This document shows positions 30,828-41,830 of a stretch of 64,000 bases of DNA, one piece after another. Within the stretch, counting starts at the first letter, position 1. Every line of letters starts with the position of its first letter. A program made the position numbers and the translations under genes. The notes under the pieces were generated by a model that saw only the letters and a list, made by a program, of their open reading frames with translations, searched no databases and was not told where the DNA came from. The DNA lies in NCBI GenBank assembly GCA_963383645.1, contig OY726567.1:70944997-71008996 (forward strand), in the 5' to 3' direction. This stretch comes from Muscardinus avellanarius (Eukaryota > Chordata > Mammalia > Rodentia > Gliridae).

Positions 30828-31168
30828 TGATAAGCTGGGTCCTGCGCTCATGTGACTTTGCGTCACATGACCTCTGCACGGGCAAGGGGGGGCCGAAACC
30901 CCCGTGAGAACTGGGCGTTCCAGTAAACCCCAGCGTTCCTGCGAGTAAACCCCCATCTCTCGAGACGCATACCTTGAAAAGGAGAGTCCGAGTCCTCTAG
31001 CTTCGGACAGGCGCGCGGGTCCCACGGTGCCTCGCCCTGATCCCCGGGAGAGCCGTGCCATTAAAACTTTACATGCCACGTGTACCGGACCTCTCTCGTG
31101 TTTTTCACACTCCGTCGTACTCACATTATTTTTTATTTTACTCGCATAATTTTTTATTTTACTTAACA
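30828..31168 (+). repeat. Solo LTR of the same retrovirus family
   Basis: Matches the proviral LTRs in plus orientation, from TGATAAGCTGGG to TTACTTAACA. It is flanked by a 5-bp duplication CTCAC (30823-30827, 31169-31173) inside a SINE. It is about 37 bp longer because of two small internal duplications (GTAAACCCC-type near 30920-30955; TTTTTTATTTTACT near 31125-31160). Confidence 0.9.
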
Positions 31169-31505
31169 CTCACTGAGTTGCAGAGGGCCTCACTAAGTAG
31201 CTGAGGCTGTTCGTGAACCGCAATCCTCCAGTCTCAGCCTCCCGAACGCTGGAATGACAAGGCTTAAGACAACCTTGTTTCAAAATAAAAATAAAAAGGG
31301 CTGTGCTGGGTGTGGTGGCGCACACTTGTAATCCCAGCATTTGAGAGGCTGAGACAGGAGGATCGCAGTTCACAGACAGCCTCAGCTACTACTTAGTAAG
31401 GCCCTTTGCAACTCAGTGAGACCCTGTTTCAAAATAAAGATAAAAAATAGGGCTGCAGGTACAACTCAGAGGTAGAATGCCCCTGGGTTCCATTCCCAGT
31501 ATCGC

Positions 31506-31536
<31 letters not shown>

Positions 31537-31590
31537 GTGTAGCTAGAAGTAAAATGTCCTTGGGCTTAATCACCCAGCACCAAAAAGAAG
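31169..31590. mobile_element. SINE remainder and plus-strand B1-dID copies
   Basis: The rest of the LTR-split minus-strand SINE (31169-31245), a short B1 fragment, a plus-strand copy 31300-31505 with a 27-bp A-run and an ID half at 31535-31585. Confidence 0.85.
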
Positions 31591-32104
31591 TAGGGTCTGG
31601 CCGCAGGAGGACCCACCCTGGAAGACACAGGCTGAGAAGCTGCTGCCTGGTTCCCCACCCCTCAAAGACCCTGCTTTCCCAAGCCCCAGCCACTCTGGGG
31701 GTCAGTGGGTCACCTCCTCCCAGTGTCCCACGGAGTCTCCGGGAGAGGGCAGATAGGCAAAGTGTGGCATTTGTCACCTGAATTTGGCTGCTTCCCAGCA
31801 TGCACTGGAGCTGCGCCAATCTCAGCTGAAAGTCCCAAACCTCCCCGAGACCTAGGGTGACCCTGCTCCCACCCCCAGGCCTCAGTTTCCCCATTTATTC
31901 TATTCAACATTCAACAGCAGGGCCACAAACGCATTCCCTCCACTCCGGGCCTCAGGCGAGCCCCTTACTCCCTCCTCCCGCCGCCCCTGGGCCTCTGGCA
32001 CCCCCTTTCAGCGGCTGCGGACCCGGGGTGCAGGTCACCCAAGGAACGGGAGCTGGGCACGGCTGGGCGGGGCTGGGGTGCAGCCTCAGCTGCCTTCAGG
32101 CTCC
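31591..32104. other. Unique GC-rich stretch
   Basis: No gene or repeat recognised. Confidence 0.5.
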
Positions 32105-32590
32105 CAGGCGGGCCTGTTTGTTTTCATAAGCAATTCAATATTTAAGACCCGGCCAGCCATGAGCTCTCGGGCTCCCCCTTCCTTTGTCTGGCTCCCTCCG
32201 CCGCCGCCACTGCACCCGCTCTGACAAACCGAGCGATTCTGATGGAAAATTCATTAGTGGCCGGGTCTCTTCCCCTCCCCTCCCTCCCCGCGTTCCCAGG
32301 CAGCTCCGCGCGCCTGGCGTGTCAGCCTTTCCATCCTGATTATCTGGAGACGCCAATTTCAAAGAGACATCTTAATAGTGATGTCAACGAATTAATTAGA
32401 TGTGTTAATGAGCTAAAAGCAACCCAAATTAAATTAATGCAGTAATAAGCGCAGACAGCAAAATTAGCTCCAATTTCTCTAAATGATTCTGAACTGTACA
32501 CAACACCTCATCTCGCTAGAACATTACCATCCCCCAAAGCTAATCAAGAACCCGGCGCAATTAACTGCTTAATTACAAACAGGCGTGCGT
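32105..32590. promoter_or_regulatory. Candidate conserved non-coding element 5a
   Basis: The richest motif island of the window. It has AATTCATTAGTGG, GATTATCTGG, CGAATTAATTAGATG, GTTAATGAGC, AAATTAAATTAATGC, AGCTAATCAAG, GCAATTAACTGC and TTAATTACAAAC, mixed with GC-rich parts and free of repeats and ORFs. Homeodomain-type cores dominate. Best guess: a developmental enhancer of the UNCX regulatory domain; inference from composition and position. Confidence 0.52.
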
Positions 32591-32711
32591 GCGCGCGGGT
32601 GCACACACACAGACACACGCATGCACACGCTTGCACACTGAGGCGAGAAATCCAGCAGGCGGGGAGGGTTTCGCCTGGGTGGGGGAGGCTGCGATCCCCC
32701 CAAATCAACCC

Positions 32712-32712
<1 letters not shown>

Positions 32713-32772
<60 letters not shown>
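32713..32772. repeat. (CA)n microsatellite
   Basis: About 30 uninterrupted CA units; an irregular CA/GC tract also lies at 32600-32640. Confidence 0.95.
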
Positions 32773-32774
<2 letters not shown>

Positions 32775-32999
32775 TTCCTAAAACCTCCAAGAAGCAGAAG
32801 CAGCGCCTGGTTTACTGGAGACTTGGATGGTCTGCAGTGGGCAGAGGGCAGGGAGCTGGAGCAGCCCTGCAGTCGGCTCTGGGGGATGCCCCAGCGGCTG
32901 GGCATGGGGTGTCCTCAGCCCCACAGAGGAGGAGCAGGAGGAGGAAGAGGGGGTAGAGATGGGAGAGGAGAGGAAGGGGAGGAGGGAGGAGGGCGGGGA
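32773..32999. other. Unique stretch, purine-rich at its end
   Basis: GGA/GAA-rich at 32920-32999. No gene recognised. Confidence 0.45.
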
Positions 33000-33160
33000 G
33001 CAGTGCAGGGTTGTTTATTGCTTGCATCAGAATCTGAGTTGGAACTAAAAAGCTAATTGTCCAGCCCGGCTGATTTCCCACCGGGCAAGGAGAGCTGCTA
33101 ATAGCTTCGCAAGCGGCTCAGGTATCTGATTAGCTGTAATTGCAGCTTGAGAAGGAGGAG
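33000..33160. promoter_or_regulatory. Candidate conserved non-coding element 5b
   Basis: GTTTATTGCTTGC, AAGCTAATTGTCC, GCTGCTAATAGC and TCTGATTAGCTGTAATTGC occur in a unique block close to element 5a. Confidence 0.45.
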
Positions 33161-33519
33161 GGAGGACAGAGGAGGAGCAGGGTGGGAGGGGCTGGGCCCC
33201 GGGAGGAGTTAGAGGGAGGCTGGGGAGTGGGCTGCAGGCCTGATAGAGGGGTCGGGTACCAGGCAGGGGTGGAAGTGGGCCAGTGGCCGAGGGGGCAAGG
33301 TGTCCAGGCAGCCAGCCCCAGCAGGCCCCCCACTCAGGCCCATGTATATGGGACAAAGTCCCAACTCTGGGTCATCAACTAGAACCCAGGGGTCAGAAGC
33401 AAGCTGAACTGGACATAGCCAGTGACAACACAAGGACTGCGGCCTGGGTCCAGACCTGTGCCATGGGGGTGGGACAGTCACCTGGACCCTAGGAACAGGC
33501 CAGTACCTTAAGCAAAGGA
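33161..33519. other. Unique GC-rich stretch
   Basis: Nothing recognised. Confidence 0.45.
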
Positions 33520-33718
33520 TGCTTTTTATTTTGGGTACCAGGGATTAAACCCAGGGGCATTCTACCTCTGAGAATGGGTCTTGCTAAGTTGCTTACCCAA
33601 AACAGGACCTCTCTAAGTTGCTTGAGGGCCTAAGTTTCTAAGGCTAGCCTGGAACCTACAATCCTCCTGCCTCAGCCTCCCAAGCACTGGGATCATAGGG
33701 GTGCTCCACCACACCTGG
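33520..33718 (-). mobile_element. Minus-strand B1-dID SINE
   Basis: An ID half, linker and B1 half in antisense; somewhat diverged. Confidence 0.85.
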
Positions 33719-33924
33719 CTCAAAGAATTTTAGGTAATTTCAGATCTGGGTTATTGATTCGGGAGGGAAGGAACTGACTGGCTCGGGCCCCTCCCAGGCC
33801 AGCCTGGCAGGGACCCCAGCTCCATGACAAGTGCCTCTCCCTGGGGTGACGAAGAAGGCTGGCCGCCCCATCACACGAGCCCCTCTGCTCAACCTTTGCC
33901 TCCACCCTCCCTTCTCCCTTCTGC

Positions 33925-34520
33925 TTTATTTATCTATCTATCTATTTATTTATTTATTTATTTGGGTGGTACTGAGGTTCCTGGAAACCCTTCTACTGGG
34001 CTACACTCCCAGACCTATTTTATATCTTTGGAAACAGGGTCTCTTAAGCCAAGGAGGCTGGCTTCAAACCAGCGCAATCCTCCTGTCTCCACCTCCCAAG
34101 CGCAGGGATTACAAGCGTGCGCCACCGTGCCCGGCTCCTTCTGCATTTTTGAGTGTGCCTTTTCTTTCCCCACGTAAGGTTCCTTGGAGTATTTGGGGTT
34201 TTCTGTTATTATTGTTGCTGTTTTTGTTGAAGTTTTTATTACTATTTCTCCTCCTCCTCCTCCTCCTCCTCCTCCTCCTCCTCCTCCTCCTCCTCCTCCT
34301 CCTCCTTCTTCTTCTTCTTCATTATTATTATATTTGTTTTTGGTACCGGGGATGAAACCCAGGGGCATTCTACCTCCGAGCTACACCCCCAGCCCATTTT
34401 TTAGTCTTTTTATTTTTTGAAACAGGGCCTCACTAAGTACCTGAGGCTGTTTGCGAACCACAATCCTCCGGTCTCCACCTCCCAAATGCTGGGATTACAC
34501 ACTTGTGCCACCATGCCCAG
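33925..34520 (-). mobile_element. Minus-strand SINEs around a (TCC)n repeat
   Basis: (TTTA)n at 33925-33964, SINE 33965-34135, a T-rich link, (TCC)n/(TTC)n at 34248-34330 (about 18 TCC units) and SINE 34335-34520. Confidence 0.88.
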
Positions 34521-34554
34521 TCCCAGCCCTTTCATTTTCCATTCTGAAATATTT

Positions 34555-34578
34555 GAAAGTTTCTTTTCTTCCTTTTTT

Positions 34579-34620
<42 letters not shown>

Positions 34621-34700
34621 TTCCTTCCTTCCTTCCTATCTTTCTCTCTCTCCCTTTCTTTCTTTCCTTCTTTCTTTCTTTCTTTTCTCTTCTTTTTCTT
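34555..34700. repeat. (CTTT)n / (CCTT)n microsatellite
   Basis: A long interrupted pyrimidine tetranucleotide tract, likely length-variable. Confidence 0.93.
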
Positions 34701-35315
34701 GCAGTACCAGGAATTGAATGCAGGAGCATCTACCTTTAGCTACACCCCCAGACCTAATTTTTATTCTTTTTTTTCTTTTTTTTTTTTTTTGTACTGGGGA
34801 TGGAACCCAGGGGCATTCTACCTTTGAACAACACAGCCAGCCTATTTTTTTATTCTTTATTTTGAAACAGGGTCTCACTGAGTTGCAAATGGCCTCACTA
34901 AGTAACTGAGGCTACCCGCAAACCTGCAATCCTCCTGTCTCAGCCTCCCAAGCACTGGGATGACAAGTATATGCCACCATAGCCGGCTTGAAGCATATGT
35001 TTCTGAGTGACTCACTAAATTGCTGAGGCTGGCCTCAGACCTGCGATCCTCCTGTCTCAGCATCCCAAGTCCTGGGATTACAGGTATGCACTGCCCCCGG
35101 CTATTTTTTTTTTTTTTTTTTTTTTTTTTTTGGTGGTACTGGTGTTCCTGGAAGCCCTTCTACCTCTGGGCTACACTCCCAGACCTATTTTTATACTTTT
35201 TAATTTGGAAACAGGGTCTCTTAAGCCAGCATGGCTGGCTTCGAACCTGCTCGATCCTCTTGTCTCCGCCTCCCAAGCGCGGGGATTACAAGCGTGCGCC
35301 ACCATGTCCGGCGCT
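34701..35315 (-). mobile_element. Minus-strand SINE cluster
   Basis: An ID half (34701-34765), complete copy (34790-34988), B1 piece (35005-35100), poly-T (35104-35131) and a copy with the CTTCTACCTCTGGGCTACAC ID variant (35132-35315). Confidence 0.87.
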
Positions 35316-35838
35316 ATTTATTTGTTTTATAAACTTATGATTCCTTTCACATGTACCTATTCCCATCCTTGTTCCAAAGAGGAAACAACATTCTGCTGTC
35401 TCAGTGACCTGTGACCACAAGCTGCGTCCCTGAGTCAGGCACACCCCACTGGGGCCGGGATGAGCGGCCACCGACCCTGCCTTGTAGACAGAGCTCCTCC
35501 GTGCTTGGCAGGCAGCGCCGGGACACACAGACACACGGTATGGACCCCGGATGGTTCCCGTGGGAGACAGGAGTAACAGCAGGCTCGAGGGGCAGGCAGA
35601 GTTGGGGTGCACAAATGTTCCGAGGCCAGAGAGCCAGAGCAGCCCCCGAGCCACACGGAGCCCAGGCCCAGCACCCTGTGCGCACCCAGGACCACAAATC
35701 CTAGCAGAGTTGCCAGAACGCTGGTTACGCCCCAGCCCGGGCTGTGGAGGTCTTACCTTACCCCACCTTACAGGACAGAGCTAGTCATAAATCCCACGGG
35801 GCCTTCGGGGTTGAGCCTGAGCTATGGCGAGACCATGT
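35316..35838. other. Unique stretch
   Basis: No gene or repeat recognised; ORFs on both strands overlap. Confidence 0.5.
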
Positions 35839-35839
35839 G

Positions 35840-35879
<40 letters not shown>

Positions 35880-36445
35880 ACATGTGCGTGGTACTGGGGA
35901 CTGAACTCCCGCATTCTACCTCTGAACCATACTCCCAGCCCTTTTTACTTTTTATTTTGAAACAAAGTCTCACTGAATTGCTGAGGCTAGACTCGAACCT
36001 ACAATCCTCCTATCTCAGCCTCCCAAATATTAGCATTACAGGCGTGTACCACCGTGCCCAGCTTAAACTCATGCTGTGTGTGTGTGTGTGTGTGCGTGTA
36101 TGTGTGTGTGTGTGTGTGCTTGCGTGTAATATTAGGGATGGAACCCAGGGGCATTCTACCTCCAAGCAACTTCCTCAGCCCTGTTTTTTTATTCTTTATC
36201 TTGAAACCAGGTCTCACTGAGTTGCAGAGGGCCTCACTAAGTAGCTGAGGCTGTCCGCGAACCGCCATCCTCCCAAATGCCGGGATCACAAGCGTGCGCC
36301 ACCACGCCTGGCTTATGCTTTATTTTTTAACAGGGTCTCACTAAGTTGCAGAGGGCCTCAGTAAGTAGCTGAGGCTGGCCATGAACCGCAATCCTCCTGT
36401 CTCAGCCTCCCAAGTACTGAGATTAGAAGCGTGGGGACGCCTGGC
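35839..36445. mobile_element. Two (GT)n microsatellites with minus-strand SINEs
   Basis: (GT)n at 35839-35890, SINE 35891-36065, (GT)n at 36074-36126, SINE 36130-36312 and a B1 half 36325-36445. Confidence 0.87.
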
Positions 36446-36704
36446 TAAATCCATATTTTTTAAAGAAACAAAGCTTCAGATCCAGGAAAGCCCTGCTGGA
36501 ACCCAAGGGAGGTGTGACCGACGCCTGGTATACACACTCTCAAGGCCGGCTGCCTCCATTTAACAGAGGGGAAGAGTGAGGCTGGAGCCATGGGTCCAAC
36601 TTGGGGCTCAGGATGTCCAGGCCAGTGCAGGCCTCTCTGTTTCTCCCATGAATGCCAGGACAGGAGCTGTGGATTTTAAAAATCATCATCATTATTATTT
36701 TTTA

Positions 36705-36895
36705 TCATACTGGGGATTGAACCCAGGGGCATTCTACCTCCGGCCTACACCCCCAATCATCTTTTATTTATTTATTTATTTTTGTTTTGAAATAGGGTTT
36801 CACTAAATTGCTGAGGCTGGCCTCACACCTGATATCCTCCTTTCTCAGCCTTCCAAGTACTGGGTTTACAGGCTCAAACCACCATGCCCAGCTAC
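36705..36895 (-). mobile_element. Minus-strand B1-dID SINE
   Basis: A complete, diverged copy with a (TTTA)n linker. Positions 36446-36704 before it hold nothing recognised. Confidence 0.85.
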
Positions 36896-37209
36896 CTTGA
36901 ATAGTTCAGAGAATTTTATTTCCCAGCAGGTACAAAGGATTGTTTTTACAATGCTGGTGCTCCTGAGTTCCCTGAGTGGAGAACTCGGGGTCCCTGGGGG
37001 CAGGACAGCAGGAAGGTGGGGCTGCAGTGGCCTCCATCCCAGACATGGGTGGGGCCAGTCCTGGCACCCACCGGCAGGTGTGGGTGCTGGAGATGCATAC
37101 TCACAGCTGCACCCGTGAGGAGCGTGTGGCCAGGGCGCCCAGGCCCCGCGAGGAGGGGAGCCGGCCGCTGCCACGTGGGGCGCACACCTGGAAGCCACCC
37201 GGCCTCCCT
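36896..37209. other. Unique stretch
   Basis: AT-rich at first (36896-36965), then GC-rich; no gene seen. Confidence 0.4.
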
Positions 37210-37480
37210 CAACCCACACCAATTAAGAACTCACTTCACATTATTTTAATTTGTCTCTGGGGCCTTGGAAGGAAAGTCATGCGATTATTATTATTATTAT
37301 TATTTTGGCTGGAAACTCTAGCAGCCATTATATGAATTACGTATAATTGAATACATCGGAGGCACTTCCTTTTAAATAGTCCTGTTTTCCCTTCCACAAC
37401 AATGGGCCGCCTGCCTACCCGCCCCTAATAACTCCACTCCGTGATGCGATGTGAGATTGCTCGGGCCCCGAGAGGAGGAA
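37210..37480. promoter_or_regulatory. Candidate conserved non-coding element 6
   Basis: ACCAATTAAGAACTC, TATTTTAATTTGTC, a (TTA)n run (37285-37305), ACGTATAATTGAATAC, a SOX-type ACAACAATGGG and CCTAATAACTCC lie in unique sequence. Confidence 0.45.
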
Positions 37481-37536
37481 AGAGGCCTTCAGGTCACCAG
37501 GGACCACTCCGCCCACGGAAAAAACAAGAGACTTTG

Positions 37537-37655
37537 ACATCAGCCAGGCCTGGGCTCCACCCGCACGCTGTGTGACCGGCTTCAAGTCGCCTGACCTCTC
37601 TGAGCCTCAGTCCCCTCATCTGTAGCAGTCTCTGTCTTGTAGGGCTGATGTAATG
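37537..37655 (+). mobile_element. MIR SINE
   Basis: GGGCTCCACC..GCTGTGTGACC..CTGACCTCTCTGAGCCTCAG..CCTCATCTGTAGCAG, the classic MIR core. Confidence 0.8.
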
Positions 37656-37951
37656 AGCCACGGCCAGGAATGCCTGCAACGTGGCGCGCCTGTGGCTCGG
37701 GCGCGGGACGTGTTTGAGAGGTACCTGAGACTCGTAACCAGGTGTGGTAAGATGGCCGACACCAAAATGTTCATTGTAGATGAACATGTCTTCCTCACGC
37801 TCGCAGTCCCTGGGAGCGGGAAGCAGGACCTGCCCGGTGGCTTCCTGGGACAGTACTGGGGCCAGATAGTTTGGAGGATTCAGTATGTCCAGCTGGAGGG
37901 CCCCCTGGGCTGACCACACTGAACCTTTATATATCAGAGGTGCCTTAGAGG
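37656..37951. other. Unassigned stretch with an 86-codon ORF
   Basis: The plus-strand ORF 37653-37913 has no recognisable family. It begins in the MIR, so it is unlikely to be a gene; an unknown ancient repeat is possible. Confidence 0.4.
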
Positions 37952-38160
37952 AGCCAGGCGTGGTGGCGCTCACTTGTCATCCCAGCATTCTGGAGCCTGA
38001 GACAGGAGACAGGAAGATCGCGCTTCGCGGACAGCCTCAGCTACTTAGGGAGGCCCTTTGCAACTCAGTGAGACTCTGTTTCAAAATAAAGAATAAAAAA
38101 ATAGGGCTAGGGAACAGCTCGGAAGTAGAACGCCCCTGGGTTCCATCTCCAGTGCCACAA
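37952..38160 (+). mobile_element. Plus-strand B1-dID SINE
   Basis: A complete copy of the TTCGCGGACAGCCTCAGC type. Confidence 0.9.
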
Positions 38161-38289
38161 AAAAAGAGGTGCTTTAGGGGAGTCAGTACTGCTCTAGGTC
38201 AGCCCTGGAAGCCCCACAGCCAAGATCAACAAAGCCCCCAGTATCACGGCACTGGAAGGCCAGGGGCCCAGCAGGTGCCCTGCATAATC

Positions 38290-38420
38290 TGTGCATCGGG
38301 CAGGCCTGGGCCTTCTCACCCTCGGTTGTGGGAGAGGAACCGAAGCCCAGAGAGGGAAGCCCCCTGCCTGAGATCGCGCAGGAAATGAGACCAGCCTGGG
38401 GCGACACGCTGAGCCCAGGC
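38290..38420 (-). mobile_element. MIR SINE, minus strand
   Basis: GAGGAACCGAAGCCCAGAGAGG..CCCTGCCTGAGATCGCGCAGG matches the reverse MIR core. Confidence 0.65.
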
Positions 38421-38669
38421 CGGGCTCCCCGCTGGGCGTCCGGCCACTGGAAGACAAGAAGAGGGGTAAGCAGTGGACTGGACGTGGGGCTGGACCAAGC
38501 TGGCTTCTGGCCGGTGTCAGCATCTAGAAAGGACTGGGGAGCACGGGCGCTTAGCAGGTGCTCAGTGAGCTTTGCTCTGGCCTCCCCAGTGGCAGCACCC
38601 CAAGGACTAGTCTTGCGCCCCACAGTAGGAAGGACCCTTCTTCCTCAGAGTATCCTTCTCTTTTCTTTA

Positions 38670-38745
38670 GGTGCTAGGGATTGAACCCAGGGCCCCCCAC
38701 GTGCTGGGAAAACACTCCAACACTGTGCTACACCCCAGCCCTTTG
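38670..38745 (-). mobile_element. Complete older-type ID element
   Basis: Reads GGGATTGAACCCAGGGCC..CACGTGCTGGGAAAACACTCC..GCTACACCCCAGCCC. Unlike the other ID halves it keeps the anticodon-arm region, so it is an unfused or older ID. Confidence 0.75.
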
Positions 38746-38754
38746 TATTTATTT

Positions 38755-38986
38755 TTCTTTTCTTTCTTTCTTTTTTTTTTTTTTTTTTTTTTTTGGTGGT
38801 GGTACTGGGGTTCCTGGAAGCCCTTCTTCCTCTGGGCTACACTCCCAGACCTATTTTTACATTTTTATTTGGAAACAGGGTCTCCTAAGCCAGAGCACGC
38901 GGCTGGCTTCGAACCTGCACAATCCTCCTGTCTCTGCCTCCCAAGCCGGGATTACAAGCGTGCACCACCACGCCCGGCTCTTTCCT

Positions 38987-39046
<60 letters not shown>

Positions 39047-39115
39047 TCCAGTACTGGGAATGGAAACCAGGGGCATTCTACCTCTGAGCAACACTCACAG
39101 CCCTATTTTTTTTTT
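38755..39115 (-). mobile_element. Minus-strand SINE between (CTTT)n tracts
   Basis: A CTTT/T run 38755-38794, a SINE of the CTTCTTCCTCTGGGCTACAC type 38795-38975, (CTTT)n 38982-39049 and an ID half 39050-39115. Confidence 0.88.
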
Positions 39116-39339
39116 TTTTTTAACACCCAGCTGACTCCACTTTTACGAAATGTCCAAAACAGGCAAACAGATCCATAGAAACAGAGGGCTGCGGGTTTGG
39201 GAGAAAATGGGTAAGAGGTATGGGGTCTCTTTTGGGGGTTAACAAAATGTTCTAAAATTAGCTAATGGTGATGGTCACACAAGCCTGTGAAGATACTAAA
39301 AACTGCCACATGACACATTCAAAGGCTAAGCGGTGTGGT

Positions 39340-39870
39340 GTGTTGTGTTAGTTTTCTGGGGCTGCGTAAGCGGGATCAGCTTTGGGTAGGAGCAATTCAA
39401 ACAACCAAAAAGCTTGTGAGTATAAGATAAGAGAACTGCAGGTTTGAGGCCAGCCTCTGCCACATAGACCCTCAGCAACTTAGCGAGACCCTGTTTCAAG
39501 ATTAAAAATAAAATGGGCCGAGGATGTAGCTCAGAGGTAGAACACCCCTGGTCTCTTTCCCCAGTATCACACATAGAAGGCGGGCTTCACAGCTCTGGAA
39601 AGTAGAGGTCTGAAATGGAGGAGTCCACAGGCCTCGCTGCCTCCAAGCATGAGAGAGAGAATTATTCATCCCTGCCTGCCCTGGTGGCTGCTGTCTCCCA
39701 GGCGTCCCGGTTCGTGTGTCTCTCCCTCCTCAAATGAGGACGGCACATCCAGTTACCCACCCCAATGAACTCAACCTGATGGTATCCACAAAGACCCTGT
39801 TTCCAAATGAGGCCACATTGGAAAGGGTTAGGACTTGAACAAAGCGTTTGAAGGCACAATGCAACTCATC
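39340..39870. mobile_element. Ancient mammalian interspersed repeat with inserted SINE
   Basis: TTAGTTTTCTGGGGCTGCGTAA, TCACAGCTCTGGAAAGTAGAGG, TCCACAAAGACCCTGTTTCC and AAATGAGGCCACATTGG are the order of a well-known old repeat whose class I do not assign. A plus-strand B1-dID at 39425-39570 interrupts it. The same family occurs at 53455-53783. Confidence 0.6.
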
Positions 39871-39924
39871 ACATGTGTGAATTTTATCTCATTCGAGACT
39901 CAAGTTTTGTTTTGTTTTGTTTCC

Positions 39925-40345
39925 AATCTGGGCGTGCTGGCATATGCCTGTAATCCCAGTACTTAGGAGGCCAAGATAGGAAGACTGCGGGTTCAAGGCC
40001 AGCTTCAGCAACTTAGTGAGACCTTGCTTCAAAATAAAAAATAAAATAGGGCTGAGGGTATAGCTTGGAGGTAGAATGTCTCTGTGTTCAACCTCCAGTA
40101 AAAAAAAAAAAAAAAGTATTTTTTTTCAAGTTTTGAGAAATAAAATCCAAAGAGAGAGCATGGTGTGGTGATGCACACTTGTAATCCCAGGACTGGAGAG
40201 GCTGAGACTGAAGGTTCGAAGCCAGCCTCAGCTACTTAGTGAGGCTCTCAGCAACTTACTGAGACCCTGTTTCCAAATAAAATATAAAATAGGTGTGGGG
40301 GTGTAGCCTGGAGGTAGGAGGCCCCTGGGTTCCATCTCCAGTACC
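39925..40345 (+). mobile_element. Two plus-strand B1-dID SINEs
   Basis: Copies at 39925-40115 and 40155-40345, each with an A-rich tail. Confidence 0.88.
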
Positions 40346-40352
40346 ACAAAAA

Positions 40353-40456
40353 TATTTTATTTATAAATAAATAAATATATATATATTCCTTCATATATAC
40401 AAAAATATATAAAGATGATTGATAGATAATAGATAGATAGATAGATAGATAGATAG
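40353..40456. repeat. (TA)n-rich tail and (GATA)n microsatellite
   Basis: An AAAT/TATA-rich stretch is followed by about eight GATA units. Confidence 0.9.
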
Positions 40457-40789
40457 AGTGTGTGGGGAGGAGCCAGCCCCCACCATAGGGAGCACTGATT
40501 ACAAACCCACTCTCTGAGTGGCCCCAGAGCAGACCAGATTCTCTGCTGCCCTCTGCTTACATAATAAGCCCTCAAGAGAGTGGCAGCCACGGTGATCTCC
40601 CAGGCCGGGTCTCTGTCCCTCCTGCCCCGCTGGCCCAGGCCTCTGTCTAGGCCAGCCCTGCCCAGCCCCCAGTCCTGGCCCCCAGCATCCCTCTGGGCCC
40701 CCAGCCCCACACATCCGCTCAGAGCCAGCGACAGGCCCACCACGTGCCCCACATCCCCAACTTGTAAAGTAACAAACAACCTGTCACAT
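40457..40789. other. Unique GC-rich stretch
   Basis: Nothing recognised. Confidence 0.45.
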
Positions 40790-41000
40790 GCGCAACCTCT
40801 TTGCACCCAAAACGTTCTCTGATCTGTGTAAACTGCAATTGATGCGGCGCCGCTTGATATTAATATCTTTTGTTTGTGTGTCAGGGTTCTGCAGAATCTA
40901 ATTAAGGAGTGTTCTCTGCGTATCCAGGGTGTTCGAACAATTCCGCGGAGCAGACAGCACAAGCTGTTGACCTGCACAGATAAACTGTGCTTATGGATTC
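40790..41000. promoter_or_regulatory. Candidate conserved non-coding element 7
   Basis: CTGCAATTGATGC, a GCGGCGCCGC palindrome, TGATATTAATATC (palindromic), GAATCTAATTAAGG, TTCGAACAATTCC and GATAAACTGTGC lie in one unique block. Confidence 0.47.
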
Positions 41001-41454
41001 GGGGGGCGGTGCACGGGTGGGGGCCCGGGCTGTTCTTTTCTGCTGGGCGCTGGGCGTCGCCTGCCTACCTCGCCCAGTGACTGGCAGCGTGGGCACCTTC
41101 ACTGGGAGAACTTGTCGTAGCAGCAACAGTCAGCGGGTACCGTGTGTTTACAGGCGCACATGCATGTGCAAGCCAGGCCCTGTCTCCACCACCCCTGTCC
41201 TGGTGTGTCTCAATTCCCTGTGAGGCGGCCACAGCCACCCAGCTGCTCTGATGGGGATGGAGGGCTGGGGCACCAGGGCGGCGGGATACCCGTGTGCAGT
41301 GTCCAGCGAGTCTGGGGGCCTCTGAATCGCCACTGGGCACCAGATGAACCCATATTGGGGGCTGGGCTGAGACCACCCCAGATAATGACACAGGGACAGA
41401 GCCTGCATGCAGTCTGTCCCCAGAGGTATGCCAGGATGGGAATTTTTTTTTTTT
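41001..41454. other. Unique GC-rich stretch
   Basis: No gene recognised. Confidence 0.45.
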
Positions 41455-41735
41455 TTGGTGGTGGTATTGGGGACTTGAACCCAGAAATTTTCTACCTCTG
41501 AATTATACCCTATTTATATAAACAGGGCATTTATATAAATAGGCATATATTTATATAAAATAGGTATAAATAATATACCCTATATTATTTATTTTGAAAT
41601 AGGGTCACACTAAGTTGCTAAGAGTCTCACTAAGTTGCTGAGGTCGGCCTGGAGCCCGTGATCCTCCTATCTGAGCCCCTTCCAAACACTGGGATGACAG
41701 ATGTGTGCCACCATGCCTGACCAGGACAAGAACTG
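41455..41735 (-). mobile_element. Minus-strand B1-dID SINE with AT-rich linker expansion
   Basis: An ID half at 41455-41510, a TATTTATATAAA-type expansion at 41511-41590 and a B1 half to 41735. Confidence 0.85.
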
Positions 41736-41744
41736 TCATGCATG

Positions 41745-41830
41745 GGGAAACTGAGGCCCAGAGAGGGCAGGCACCTGCCCATCACATGTAGAGCCAGGCC
41801 CTTCCTGCCCTCCCCCACCACACCCAGGGT
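41745..41830 (-). mobile_element. MIR fragment, minus strand
   Basis: GGGGAAACTGAGGCCCAGAGAGGGCAGG-like text followed by CACATGTAGAGCCAGG. Confidence 0.65.

Noticed and set aside
32105..32590. Homeobox exon (UNCX) in the AT-rich islands
   Set aside because: No open frame with homeodomain residues in any island; only TAATTA-type binding-site wording.
37653..37913. 86-codon ORF with initial MSHGQECLQRG
   Set aside because: Begins in a MIR element; no family recognised and no splice context, though an unknown old repeat cannot be excluded.
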